DNA of 64,000 nucleotides from an uncultured Solirubrobacteraceae bacterium (GCA_902806205.1 CADCVR010000079.1:1-64000); one strand, 5' to 3'. Counted from the first letter of the stretch, positions 1 through 14,752 are shown. Translations and numbers: made by a program. The notes: a model not told the origin generated them from the letters alone.

Positions 1-1739
<1,739 letters not shown>

Positions 1740-1819
1740 GCGTGGTCCTCAATCTTGGGGATAGGCGCGAGGCGCAGCCGAGCGGCGTAAGGGGCGAAGC
1801 CCCTTGTGTCGATCATGGG

Positions 1820-5488
<3,669 letters not shown>

Positions 5489-5814
5489 AGCGGGCGACTC
5501 CTCTGTAAGGGTCGGGAGGGCGGGCGGAGGTTCGAGGCTGCGCGTCCTAGAAGGAAACGCGCGAACGCCCCAAGATAGCACAGCGAGATACGACCCCTCT
5601 CGGGGCGCGTCAGCGCTCACGGACCCCGCCCGGAGCACACCCCGTATGTGGCGGGGGACTCATCGGTGGGCGGCTGCGACTATTGGCCGACGGGAGGAGT
5701 GTAGCGGCGGACGCCGCGTCGCGGGCCTGACGCGTATTGTGGCCGTCCGGTGGCTCCCAGGCGCAACCCCACGGCGACGCCGCGGCGCCTGCGACCGTGC
5801 CGCAGGTCGCGGTG

Positions 5815-7161
5815 ATGCGCTTCTCCCTGCGGGTCTTCCGGCTTCGTAACCCGGCGCAGTACGTCGCCCTGGCCTTCACGGTCGGTGTGGCAGTCGGCGC
5901 CGGACTGCTCGCTCTGCCGGTCTCGCGCGAGGGGCCGGGCAGCGCCTCGTTCATCCAAGCGGTCTTCACGGCGACGAGCGCTGTGTGCGTGACCGGCCTC
6001 ACGGTGGTCGACACGCGGACCTACTGGTCGGGCGCCGGCCAGGCGGTCATCCTCGGCCTGATCCAGGTCGGCGGCTTCGGGATCATGACGCTCGCCTCGC
6101 TTCTGGGACTCCTCGTGGCCCGCCGCCTGGGGCTGCGCACGCGCCTGACGGCGCAGGCGGAGACCAAGACGCTCGGTCTCGGCGACGTGCGCCGCGTGCT
6201 GCTCGGCGTCGCGGCGTTCAGCCTGGCCTTCGAGTCGATCACCGCGATCATCCTCACGGGGCGCCTGGCGACCGAGTACGACGAGCCCTTCGGACAAGCC
6301 GTCTACCACGGCGTCTTCCACGCGGTGTCGGCGTTCAACAACGCGGGCTTCTCGCTGTACAGCGACAACCTCGTCGGGTTTGCCACCGATCCGGTCATCT
6401 CGATCACGATCGCGCTGGCGGTCATCGTCGGCGGGCTCGGGTTCCCGGTGCTCTTCGAGCTGCGGCGCGAGCTGCTCACGCCCTCCACGTGGACGCTGCA
6501 CACCCGCATCGTCGTCTGGGCGACCGGACTCCTGCTGGTCGCCGGCACGGCAGCGGTGACCGCGTTCGAGTGGAGCAACCCGAAGACCCTCGGTCCGCTG
6601 TCGATTCCGGGCAAGCTGCTGGCCGGGTTCTTCCAGGGAGTGCAGCCGCGCACCGCCGGCTTCAACTCGCTCGACTACAGCGAGATGAACGAGACGACCT
6701 GGCTGGTGACCGACATGCTGATGTTCATCGGCGGCGCCCCGGCCGGCACTGCCGGCGGCATCAAGGTCACGACCTTCGCCGTGTTGGCCTTCATGGTGAT
6801 CGCGGAGGTCCGCGGCGACCCCGACGTTCACGTGCACCACCGCCGGATCCCGCCCGGATCGCAGCGTCAGGCGCTCAGCATCGCGGTGCTCGGCATGTTC
6901 GCGGTCACCACCGGGACGCTGACCCTGCTCGCGGTCAGCGGCGAGAACCTCGCTCGCGTGCTGTTCGAGACCGTCTCGGCGTTCAGCACGGTCGGGTTGT
7001 CGACCGGGATCACCGCCGACCTCCCGTCCTCCGGGCAGGCGATCCTGATCGTGCTGATGTTCCTCGGACGGGTAGGCACCATCACGCTCGCCTCTGCACT
7101 TGCGCTTCGCGCACGACCCCGCTTGTACCGACGACCTGAGGAGCGGCCGATCATTGGCTGA
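5815..7161 (+). CDS. ktrB: Ktr/Trk-type potassium uptake transporter membrane subunit
   Basis: MRFSLRVFRLRNPAQYVALAFTVGVAVGAGLLALP...; selectivity-filter-like segments TSAVCVTGLTVVD, FNNAGFSL, TAGFNSLD, STVGLSTGI; followed by KtrA-like gene. Confidence 0.9.
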   Translation: MRFSLRVFRLRNPAQYVALAFTVGVAVGAGLLALPVSREGPGSASFIQAVFTATSAVCVTGLTVVDTRTYWSGAGQAVILGLIQVGGFGIMTLASLLGLLVARRLGLRTRLTAQAETKTLGLGDVRRVLLGVAAFSLAFESITAIILTGRLATEYDEPFGQAVYHGVFHAVSAFNNAGFSLYSDNLVGFATDPVISITIALAVIVGGLGFPVLFELRRELLTPSTWTLHTRIVVWATGLLLVAGTAAVTAFEWSNPKTLGPLSIPGKLLAGFFQGVQPRTAGFNSLDYSEMNETTWLVTDMLMFIGGAPAGTAGGIKVTTFAVLAFMVIAEVRGDPDVHVHHRRIPPGSQRQALSIAVLGMFAVTTGTLTLLAVSGENLARVLFETVSAFSTVGLSTGITADLPSSGQAILIVLMFLGRVGTITLASALALRARPRLYRRPEERPIIG

Positions 7162-7816
7162 CCACAACCAGACCGGAATGCTCGTCCTCGGGTTGGGCCG
7201 CTTCGGCGGAGCCATCGCGACGACGCTCGACGAGCTCGGCCACGAGGTTCTCGCCGTCGACGCCGACCCCAAGATCGTGCAGTCCTACGCCGGCCGGCTC
7301 ACGCACGTCGTGGAGGCGGACACGACCGACGAAGAGGCGCTGCGCCAGGTCGGGGCCGCTGACTTCAACTGCGCCGTCGTGGCCATCGGCACCCACATAG
7401 AGGCCAGCATCCTCACCACGACGGTCCTTCTCGACCTCGGCGTGCAGACCATCTGGGCCAAGGCGATCAGCGCCCCGCATGCGCGCATCCTCGAACGCGT
7501 CGGGGCGACGCGCGTGGTGCGGCCCGAGCATGAGATGGGCGAGCGGGTCGCCCACCTCGTCGCCGGGCGGGCCCTGAACTACATAGAGTTCGAGGACGGC
7601 TTCGCGCTCGTCGAGACCAAGCCGCCCGCCCGGTACGTCGGCAAGACGCTCGGCGACGCGCAGATCCGCAAGACCCACGGCGTCACCGTCGTCTGCATCA
7701 AGTCTCGAGGACAGGACTTCTCCTACGCCACCGCGGACACGGTGATCGGGGAGGAGGACCTGCTGATCGTCGCGGGCAAGACCGAGCTGGCCGAGCGCTT
7801 CGCCGCATGCAGGTGA
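7154..7816 (+). CDS. ktrA: Potassium uptake regulatory subunit with RCK/TrkA-N and TrkA-C domains
   Basis: MLVLGLGRFGGAIATTLDELGHEVLAVDADPKIVQSY Rossmann motif; TTG start overlapping ktrB end. Confidence 0.9.
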   Translation: MADHNQTGMLVLGLGRFGGAIATTLDELGHEVLAVDADPKIVQSYAGRLTHVVEADTTDEEALRQVGAADFNCAVVAIGTHIEASILTTTVLLDLGVQTIWAKAISAPHARILERVGATRVVRPEHEMGERVAHLVAGRALNYIEFEDGFALVETKPPARYVGKTLGDAQIRKTHGVTVVCIKSRGQDFSYATADTVIGEEDLLIVAGKTELAERFAACR

Positions 7817-7852
7817 GCGAAGGTGGCATCGCTCCCGTGTGGCACGCTGGTC

Positions 7853-7880
7853 GAGAGGAGAGGAGAGGAGAGGAGAGGAG
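7853..7880. repeat. GAGAG pentanucleotide tandem repeat (about 5.6 copies)
   Basis: gagaggagaggagaggagaggagaggag read directly. Confidence 0.95.
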
Positions 7881-7883
7881 CCG

Positions 7884-7985
7884 GTGGCGGCAGCGGTCCT
7901 CGGGCGGCAGGGGCGAATGGTGATTCCCGCCTCGCTGCGCCGCGACATGCGCCGGGAAGAAGCGTCCGACGAGGCGCTCGGCTGC
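7884..7985 (+). pseudogene. AbrB/SpoVT-type antitoxin N-terminal remnant
   Basis: VAAAVLGRQGRMVIPASLRRDM resembles the start of AbrB-fold antitoxins; similarity is lost after ~22 codons. Confidence 0.55.
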
Positions 7986-7994
7986 AGTCCAGGG

Positions 7995-8162
7995 TCAGTA
8001 GTCCCGGTAGCCCTCGCGCGCGAAACGCGAGGATGCGCGGCCGGTCGAGCGTCGAGGTCAGCTATCCCCGGGGCCCACGGCGGTCGGACGGGAACGGGCC
8101 CACGGTCGCCAGGTGGAATCCCCAGTCGCCGAAGCTCGGGACGTCCACGTCGGTAGTCGGTC
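7995..8162 (-). pseudogene. Spermidine synthase-like C-terminal remnant, frame-disrupted
   Basis: Minus-strand fragments TDVDVPSFGDWGFHLATVGPFPSD... and LTSTLDRPRILAFRAREGYRDY*, resembling the C-terminus of spermidine synthase-family proteins, split by frame breaks and an internal stop. Confidence 0.5.
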
Positions 8163-8227
8163 ACGCGGAAACCCGCGGCCTCGAGGCTCGCGCCCCACCG
8201 ACCAGTCGGCCTACTGGGCGGACACGG

Positions 8228-9196
8228 TCAGGGCAGCCGCCCGAACCACAGCAGTCCGAGCGCGCCGCCGGCGACCAGCAGGATCAGCGCGCCGCCGGCG
8301 AAGGCGCTGGTCACCTCGCGCTTCTCGTCCTCGGTGCCCAGCCGCGAGCCGAGGTCGGCGTAGGCGCTTTCGAGGGCCTCGGCCGACGGCGCGTCGAAGA
8401 ACTTCCCGCCGGAGATCGCGGCGATCTGGCGCAGGGCGTCGAGGTCGGGGGGGACGCTGAGCTGCTGCCCGTCCGGGGTGATGATCGTGCCGTCCTGGGT
8501 GCCGAGCGCCACGGTGTAGATGGGAACCTTCGACTGCCGGGCCGTCTGGGCCACGCCGGACGGATCGGCGCCCGAGGTGGCCTTGCCGTCGGAGAGCAGG
8601 ACGATCGCGCCCGGGATGCGCTCGGCCTCCGAGCGGTTCTGGTTCTGCGCGTTCAGGGCTCGCAGCCCGGCCTCGATCCCGTCGCCCGTGGCGGTTCCCC
8701 CGCCGGCCTGGATGGTCTCCAGACCGTCCTTGACCGCGGCGCGGTCGGTCGTCGGCGTCTGCAGCACCGCGGCGGTCGAGGAGAACGCGACGAGGCCGAC
8801 GCGGATCTTCGCGGGCACCTCAGCGAGGAACGCGTTGGCCGCCTCCCGCGCCGCGGTGAGCCGGTCGGGCTCGACGTCCTCCGCGGCCATGGAGCCCGAC
8901 GTGTCGGTCACGAGCATCACCGAGGCGCGCTCGCGCGGAACGGAGAACGTCGCCTCCGGCCGGGCGAGCGCCAGGGCCAGCGCCAGCAGCGAGAGCAGCA
9001 GCAGCGCGGGCGGCAGGTGACGCCGCCAGCCGGGGGAGGCGGGCGCGACGGAGGCGAGGGTGGCGAGGCTCGCGAAGCGCACGGCGTAGGCGCGGCGCCG
9101 GTTCTGCAGCGCCACGTAGCCCGCGACGGCGGCGGGCACGAGGAGCAGTGAGAGGAGCCAGAGCGGGCTCTGGAAGCTCACCGCCAGCACGCTCAT
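8228..9196 (-). CDS. VWA-domain membrane protein (BatA/BatB-like)
   Basis: TM segments, MIDAS-like MLVTDTSGSMAAEDVEPDRLTAA, C-terminal TM; downstream of MoxR and DUF58 genes. Confidence 0.9.
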   Translation of the reverse strand: MSVLAVSFQSPLWLLSLLLVPAAVAGYVALQNRRRAYAVRFASLATLASVAPASPGWRRHLPPALLLLSLLALALALARPEATFSVPRERASVMLVTDTSGSMAAEDVEPDRLTAAREAANAFLAEVPAKIRVGLVAFSSTAAVLQTPTTDRAAVKDGLETIQAGGGTATGDGIEAGLRALNAQNQNRSEAERIPGAIVLLSDGKATSGADPSGVAQTARQSKVPIYTVALGTQDGTIITPDGQQLSVPPDLDALRQIAAISGGKFFDAPSAEALESAYADLGSRLGTEDEKREVTSAFAGGALILLVAGGALGLLWFGRLP

Positions 9197-10194
9197 CGCA
9201 GCACCGCCCCGAGGGCGCCGAGCCAGTCACCGTCGGTGCGGCAGACCGCGTGACGGACGCCGAGGCGCTTCAGCGCCTCCGCGGCCGCCGCCTGGCGCGC
9301 AGAAGCGGCGCCGGCGAACCGCTCGCGGAGCCCGCTGCGGTTGGTGTCCACCTGGAGCTGACGCCCGGTCTCGGGATCGCGGAACCAGAGCGTCCCCACC
9401 GCCGGAAGGGTCTCGTCGCGGCGGTCGCGGATCTCGACGGCCACGACGTCGTGGCGGTGGCGCAGCGCGCGGAGCGGGGTCTCCCAGGCCCCGGGTTCTT
9501 CCAGGAAGTCGGAGACGACGACCACGAGCCCGTGGCCGCGGGCGAGCTTGTCCGCGCGGCGCAGGCCGTCGCCGATCCCGTGGCCGGCGTCCCGTCCGCT
9601 CTCGTCGGTGGCGACGCCCTCGGCCAGCACCTGCCGCAGGTGCGTGAGTGCGCCCCGGCCACCGCGCGGCGGCAGCACGCGCTCGACCGCGGCCCCGCAG
9701 GTGACGAGCGCGAGGCGGTTGCCGCGGCGGGTCGCCAGGCGGCCCGCGACGGTCGCCACGCCTTCGGCGACGTCGGCCTTGAGCCGATCGGCGGTGCCGA
9801 AGGCCATGGACGCCGAGACGTCGAGGACGACCCAGGTCGTCAGCGCGCGCTCGGGGACGTGGACGCGCACGTGGGGCACGCCCGTCCGCGCGGTCGCGGC
9901 GGGGTCCATCGCGCGCACGTCGTCGCCCGGGACGTAGGGGCGCAGCTGCGCGAGCTCCACCCCGGCGCCCGCACCCACGGCGAGGTGCTCGCCCGGAAGC
10001 GGCGCCGCGGTCCGACGGCTCAGGCGCAGGTCGAGCGCGGCCAACCGGGCCTGCGACACCGGGCCCGGGCCCTGACGGCCGGCGGGCGGTCGCAGCGAGG
10101 CCCGCGGCCCGGGCGGCAGCAGGGTCGAGCGCCGGCCGGCTTCGTCGGTGTCGAAGTGCACGGGCGCTCGCCCGTCCTGACGGGCGGAGATCAC
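9193..10194 (-). CDS. DUF58 domain-containing protein
   Basis: LRPYVPGDDVRAMDPAATARTGVPHVRVHVPERALTTWVVLDVSASMAFG is DUF58-like; overlaps moxR end. Confidence 0.9.
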   Translation of the reverse strand: MISARQDGRAPVHFDTDEAGRRSTLLPPGPRASLRPPAGRQGPGPVSQARLAALDLRLSRRTAAPLPGEHLAVGAGAGVELAQLRPYVPGDDVRAMDPAATARTGVPHVRVHVPERALTTWVVLDVSASMAFGTADRLKADVAEGVATVAGRLATRRGNRLALVTCGAAVERVLPPRGGRGALTHLRQVLAEGVATDESGRDAGHGIGDGLRRADKLARGHGLVVVVSDFLEEPGAWETPLRALRHRHDVVAVEIRDRRDETLPAVGTLWFRDPETGRQLQVDTNRSGLRERFAGAASARQAAAAEALKRLGVRHAVCRTDGDWLGALGAVLR

Positions 10195-11210
10195 CGCGCG
10201 GCGGTCGCCCGCATGGGCTGGCTCGGCATCTGGACGGCCTCCAGCACGCGGTTGATGACGTCATCGGCGGTGATGTCCTCCGCGAGCGCCTCGTAGCGCA
10301 GCACGATCCGGTGGCGCAGGACGTCCAGCGCGAGGTCGTAGACGTCCTGCGGGACGACGTGGCCGCGACCGCGGAGCAGCGCGAGTGCCCGCGCGCCCTG
10401 CACGAGCCCGATCGGCCCGCGCGGCGAGGCGCCGAACTCGACGTAGGAGGCGAGCTCGGGCAGGCCGTGGTTCTGCGGGAAACGCGTCGCGTCGGCCAGC
10501 GCGACGGCGTAGCGGACGATCGCCCCGTCGACGAAGACCTGCTCTGTGGCCGCGCGGTGGCGTAGGAGGTCGGCGGGCTGCAGCAGCTCGCGGACCACGC
10601 CGCCGGGCTCGAGGGAGCGCGCGACCACCGACGCCTCGTCCTCCCGGCTCGGGTAGCCCACCACGAGCTTGAAGAGGAAGCGATCGGTCTGGGCCTCGGG
10701 CAGCGGATAGGTGCCCTCGGACTCGATCGGGTTCTGGGTCGCGAGCACCAGGTAGGGCTCGGGCACGCGGAAGGTCTGGCCGCCGATGGTGACCTGGTGC
10801 TCCTGCATGACCTCGAGCAGCGCGGCCTGGACCTTCGCCGGCGCGCGATTGATCTCGTCGGCGAGCAGCACGTTGCCGAAGACGGGTCCGAGCTCGATGT
10901 CGAAGCGGCCGGTGTCCGGGCGGTAGACCCGCGTGCCGACGAGGTCGGACGGCACGAGGTCGGGCGTGAACTGCACCCGGCGGAAGGAGCCGCCGAGCAC
11001 CTGGGCGACGGTCTTGACCGTCAGCGTCTTGGCCAGTCCGGGCACGCCCTCCAGGAGCACGTGGCCGCCCGTGAGCAGCGCGACGATCAGCCGCTCGAGC
11101 ATGGCGTCCTGTCCGACGATGACGCGCTTGACCTCGAAGAGGGCCGACTCGAGCTGCTTCCGCGCGCCCGCGGGCGGTCCCTGGGTCGCGTCGACGTCCA
11201 CGAGGCTCAT
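10191..11210 (-). CDS. MoxR-family AAA+ ATPase
   Basis: HVLLEGVPGLAKTLTVKTVAQVLGGSFRRVQFTPDLVPSDLVGTRVY; LLADEINRAPAKVQAALLEVMQE; ATQNPIESEGTYPLPEAQTDRF. Confidence 0.96.
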   Translation of the reverse strand: MSLVDVDATQGPPAGARKQLESALFEVKRVIVGQDAMLERLIVALLTGGHVLLEGVPGLAKTLTVKTVAQVLGGSFRRVQFTPDLVPSDLVGTRVYRPDTGRFDIELGPVFGNVLLADEINRAPAKVQAALLEVMQEHQVTIGGQTFRVPEPYLVLATQNPIESEGTYPLPEAQTDRFLFKLVVGYPSREDEASVVARSLEPGGVVRELLQPADLLRHRAATEQVFVDGAIVRYAVALADATRFPQNHGLPELASYVEFGASPRGPIGLVQGARALALLRGRGHVVPQDVYDLALDVLRHRIVLRYEALAEDITADDVINRVLEAVQMPSQPMRATAAR

Positions 11211-12373
11211 CGTACGGACGCCGGCCGGCTGCCGAGCTTGACCTCGAGGGTTCGGCGGGCCCCGTCGCGGGTGACGGTCAGCTCGATCCGGTCGCCGGCC
11301 TTGCGGCCCTCGATGGCCGCCGCGACGTCGTCGGGCCGCTCGATCCTCGTGTCGCCGATCTGCACCACCACGTCACGTGCCCGGAGTCCGGCGTCGTCAC
11401 CCGGGCCGCCGCGCACGACCGCGGCGACGAGGGCGCCGTCGCCCGAGGGACGCTCGGTGGTGGAGACGCCGAGGTACGGCCGCGAGATCTTCCGGCCGGC
11501 CTTCAGATCGGGCAGGACTTCGGCGACCGTGGTGGAGGGAACCGCGAAGCCGATCCCCACGTTGCCCTGCGAGCCGCCCGTGAGGATCTGGGAGTTGACG
11601 CCGAGCACGCGGCCCTTGCCGTCGAGCAGGGGGCCGCCGGAGTTGCCCGGGTTGATCGGCGCGTCGGTCTGGATCGCGCCCGCGATCGAGAAGCCGTTGG
11701 GCGCCTCGATCTGGCGGCCCGTGGCCGAGATGATGCCCGCGGTGGCCGTGCGCTCCAAGCCGAACGGGTTGCCGATCGCCAGGGCGGTGTCTCCCACGTT
11801 GGCGTCACCGGCCTTGGCCAGCGGAAGCGGCTCGACGCGCCCGCCCGCCGCCTCGGGATCGATCTTCAGCACGGCGATGTCGGTCGAGGGATCGGTTCCA
11901 CGTACCTCGGCCCTGACCGGGTCGTCGTCCTCGTCGAAGCGGACGGTCACGTCCTTGGAGTCGCCGACGACGTGTGCGTTGGTGATGATCGTGCCGTCCG
12001 CGTCGACGACGAAGCCCGACCCCGTCGCCACGCCGTCACGACCGCGCGGGTCGGGGAACGGCGAGGGTGGTTGGGGCGACGGCGACCGGGGATCGGGCGA
12101 GCGCGGGGTCGGCGCCGTCGCCCGGCCCTTCCCCCCGTCCCGAGCCCGGATCTCGACCACGGAGGGGCTCGTCTGCTCGTAGAGGGCGGCGAGCGACCCG
12201 GCGGCGGCCGGGGTCGCGCGCACGGCCGGGGAGGAGGCGGCGGGCGGCGCGGCGGTGACGATCTGAGTTGGGGAGTCGTCGAAGACGCCCCCGATCGCCA
12301 GGGCGCCGACGCACAGGCCGGCGCCGGTCACGCCGCCGGCGGCCGCCGAGAAGAATCGGGACGTTGCGGGCAT
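11207..12373 (-). CDS. S1C serine protease (HtrA/DegP-like) with PDZ domain
   Basis: Start MPATSRFF; N-terminal TM; TIITNAHVVGDSKDVTVRF, STDIAVLKID, INPGNSGGPLLDGKGRVLGVNSQI; C-terminal PDZ. Confidence 0.93.
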   Translation of the reverse strand: MPATSRFFSAAAGGVTGAGLCVGALAIGGVFDDSPTQIVTAAPPAASSPAVRATPAAAGSLAALYEQTSPSVVEIRARDGGKGRATAPTPRSPDPRSPSPQPPSPFPDPRGRDGVATGSGFVVDADGTIITNAHVVGDSKDVTVRFDEDDDPVRAEVRGTDPSTDIAVLKIDPEAAGGRVEPLPLAKAGDANVGDTALAIGNPFGLERTATAGIISATGRQIEAPNGFSIAGAIQTDAPINPGNSGGPLLDGKGRVLGVNSQILTGGSQGNVGIGFAVPSTTVAEVLPDLKAGRKISRPYLGVSTTERPSGDGALVAAVVRGGPGDDAGLRARDVVVQIGDTRIERPDDVAAAIEGRKAGDRIELTVTRDGARRTLEVKLGSRPASVR

Positions 12374-12456
12374 GGGTCCAGGTAAGCCCCGGACCCTCAA
12401 GCGGGCGTAAGAAAGACATGGTGTACGCAAAGTGCATGCTTGCGACGGTGGCGCGC

Positions 12457-12629
12457 ATGGCGACCGTGCAGATCCGCAACATGTCCGGAGCGGTCCACCG
12501 TGAGCTGAAGGCCGAGGCCCGTTGATCGTTGCCGACGCCTCGCTGCTCCTCGATCCGCGGCGAGCCACGAGCCTCGGCCGCGGTGGCAGCGGCCACGACG
12601 AGGAGGCGGACCGCGTCCGGCTCGTCTGA
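12457..12629 (+). pseudogene. vapBC-type toxin-antitoxin remnant (FitA/VapB-like N-terminus plus 35-aa deleted VapC-like ORF)
   Basis: MATVQIRNMSGAVHRELKAEAR* (12457-12525) then TTG-initiated LIVADASLLLDPRRATSLGRGGSGHDEEADRVRLV* (12522-12629) in TTGA overlap; PIN-like start with the interior missing. Confidence 0.65.
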
Positions 12630-12662
12630 TGCGGACGCCGCGCCGGTAGGGTCCGCCGCCGA

Positions 12663-13421
12663 GTGCCGCGCCGTCCCCCCTCCGCCCTCCAGCCCGCGTT
12701 CCCTCTGCTGGCGCTCGGCGGGCGATTGCAGACGCCGACGCGCCCGCTGCGCTCGGCCCTGCTGGCGATGCACCACCCGCTCGGGGCCTCGACGGGCTAC
12801 ATGGACTTCTCCCGGGGTGACTGGGCCGGGATGGTCGAGCGCGCGGTGGAGGTCTCGACGTTCGCCGCCGAGCTCGGCGCGCTCGGCGAGGACGAGCTGC
12901 TGGGCCTCGTCGCGTTCCTGGAGGGCACGCCGCGGCTACCGTTCCACTACCTCTCCGTCCACGCGCCGACGAAGCGGCGCCGGCTTCCCGAGCCGCAGCT
13001 CGTCGCGCTGCTGAACCAGCTCCCGGCCATCGTCGACTCGATCGTCGTGCATCCCGACCAGGTCACCGCGCCGCCGGACTGGCGGGCGCTCGGCCGCCGC
13101 CTGGTGATCGAGAACATGGACCCGCGCAAGACGCTGGGCCAGCTCCCCGAGCACCTCGCTCCGCTGTTCGCCGCCCTGCCCGACGCGGGCTTCTGCCTCG
13201 ACGTCGCGCACGCGGGCGCCGTGGAGGAGGACATGGACGTCGCCCACCGGCTGCTCGACGCGTTCGGCGCCCGGTTGCGCCAGCTTCACGTGTCCTCCCT
13301 GCGCGCCGGGCGCGGCTCGCACGTCCCGCTCTACCGCAAGGACGAAGCGCGGTACGCGCGCGTGCTCGCCCGCTGCCCGGACGTCCCGTGGATCCTGGAA
13401 GCGCCGCCCCCACGCCGCTGA
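12663..13421 (+). CDS. TIM-barrel protein (xylose isomerase-like / sugar phosphate isomerase superfamily)
   Basis: HYLSVHAPTKRR, DSIVVHPDQV, RRLVIENMDPRK, GFCLDVAHAG, RQLHVSSLRAG pattern. Confidence 0.7.
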   Translation: MPRRPPSALQPAFPLLALGGRLQTPTRPLRSALLAMHHPLGASTGYMDFSRGDWAGMVERAVEVSTFAAELGALGEDELLGLVAFLEGTPRLPFHYLSVHAPTKRRRLPEPQLVALLNQLPAIVDSIVVHPDQVTAPPDWRALGRRLVIENMDPRKTLGQLPEHLAPLFAALPDAGFCLDVAHAGAVEEDMDVAHRLLDAFGARLRQLHVSSLRAGRGSHVPLYRKDEARYARVLARCPDVPWILEAPPPRR

Positions 13422-14389
13422 GCGCGCTGGGAGCCGCCGGCGGCGTCGGCTTCCCCGCGCTGCAGGCGGCGCGCGCCCGGACCGCCCAGCGCTGCGACGT
13501 CGCACGCGCCGCGCTCGCCCGGATGCCGCGCGACCTCGACGTCGCGGTCGTCCTGCTCGGATCCTGGGGCCGCGGAGAGCTGACGAGCGGCTCCGACGAC
13601 GACGTGCTCATCGTGACAACGGGCGCGCGGCGGCCGGGGCTGCAGCCGGCGATGAGCGAGCTGGAGCCGGCCTTCCCGGGCGGCGCGACCGGCGCGCAGG
13701 GCACGTTCGACGACGTGGTGACCGTCGAGGAGCTCGCGACCATCGGCCTGCAGGAGGACTCCAACCGCGTCCTGACGCGACGGATGCTCGTGCTGCTGGA
13801 GAGCGCGCCGCTGCTCGGCGCCGACGTGCATCGCCAGGTGCTGGCGCGCCTGCTCGACGCGTACCTGGGCGGGGAGCGCCGGGACAGGCGGCCGCCGCGC
13901 TTCCTGCTCAACGACGTGATCCGCTACTGGCGCACGATCGCCGTCGACTTCGAGGCCAAGGCGCGCGCGGGCGACGACGGCAAGTGGGCGCTGCGCCACG
14001 CGAAGCTGCGCACGTCACGGACGATGCTCTTCGCGGGCGGGCTCTTGCCGCTGCTGGAGTGCCACCACGTCACCGCCGACGACGCGCCCGCGGTCCTGCT
14101 CGGCGAGCTCCTGCAACCGCCGACGGACCGCATCGCGGCGTCCTTCCTGCGTTACGAGGCCGTCGACGCGGGCGTGCGCACGCTGGGAGCCTACGACCGC
14201 TTCCTCGCGCTGCTTGACGACCCCGAGCGCCGGGCGGCACTCGAACGGCTCGTGCGCGCACGCGCGCGCGAGGACCCGACCTTCCAGGAGTGCCGGCGGC
14301 TGGGCCGCGAGATCCAGCAGGGACTCACCGCGCTGCTGTTCGAGCGCGAGCCGCTGCGGCGGCTGGTCAGGCAGTACGGGGTGTTCTAA
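13388..14389 (+). CDS. Nucleotidyltransferase-domain protein
   Basis: LDVAVVLLGSWGRGELTSGSDDDVLIVTTG (GS-x-xRG...DxD nucleotidyltransferase motif); start uncertain. Confidence 0.75.
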   Translation: MDPGSAAPTPLSALGAAGGVGFPALQAARARTAQRCDVARAALARMPRDLDVAVVLLGSWGRGELTSGSDDDVLIVTTGARRPGLQPAMSELEPAFPGGATGAQGTFDDVVTVEELATIGLQEDSNRVLTRRMLVLLESAPLLGADVHRQVLARLLDAYLGGERRDRRPPRFLLNDVIRYWRTIAVDFEAKARAGDDGKWALRHAKLRTSRTMLFAGGLLPLLECHHVTADDAPAVLLGELLQPPTDRIAASFLRYEAVDAGVRTLGAYDRFLALLDDPERRAALERLVRARAREDPTFQECRRLGREIQQGLTALLFEREPLRRLVRQYGVF

Positions 14390-14399
14390 CGTCTGCGGG

Positions 14400-14705
14400 G
14401 TGGCCTCGCCCGCCGTCGCGTCGCCCGCCGTCCCGATCCGCCGCCTCAGCTTCGAGGACGTGCTGGCGATGTTCCGCGCCGAGATCCTCGACGAGCACGA
14501 GCGCGTCGAGCTCATCGAGGGTGTGCTCTATGCGATGAACCCGATCGGAGTGGGCCACGAGGACGCCACGCGGTGGCTCGTCCGGTACTTCGCCCGCGAG
14601 GCCGGCCTCGAGGTGAAGGTCGAGCACACGTTCCTCACAGGTGTCCTACAGCCACTGCTCGACGCGCCGCCCTTGGCGCTCGGCGCGCTCTTCGGCCGGT
14701 CTTAA
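14400..14705 (+). pseudogene. Uma2-family (restriction endonuclease-like) protein, C-terminally truncated
   Basis: RRLSFEDVLAMFRAEILDEHERVELIEGVLYAMNPIGVGHEDATRWLVRYF matches the Uma2 N-terminus; ORF stops at ~101 aa after unrelated sequence. Confidence 0.7.
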
Positions 14706-14752
14706 GGCGCTCAGCGGATTCCATCTCGTCGAGTGGCGACGCAGGAAAACAC

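Noticed and set aside
5489-5814. Possible rpoB leader riboswitch or small ORF
   Set aside because: Only a TATCTT box and an RBS could be supported; no convincing structured element
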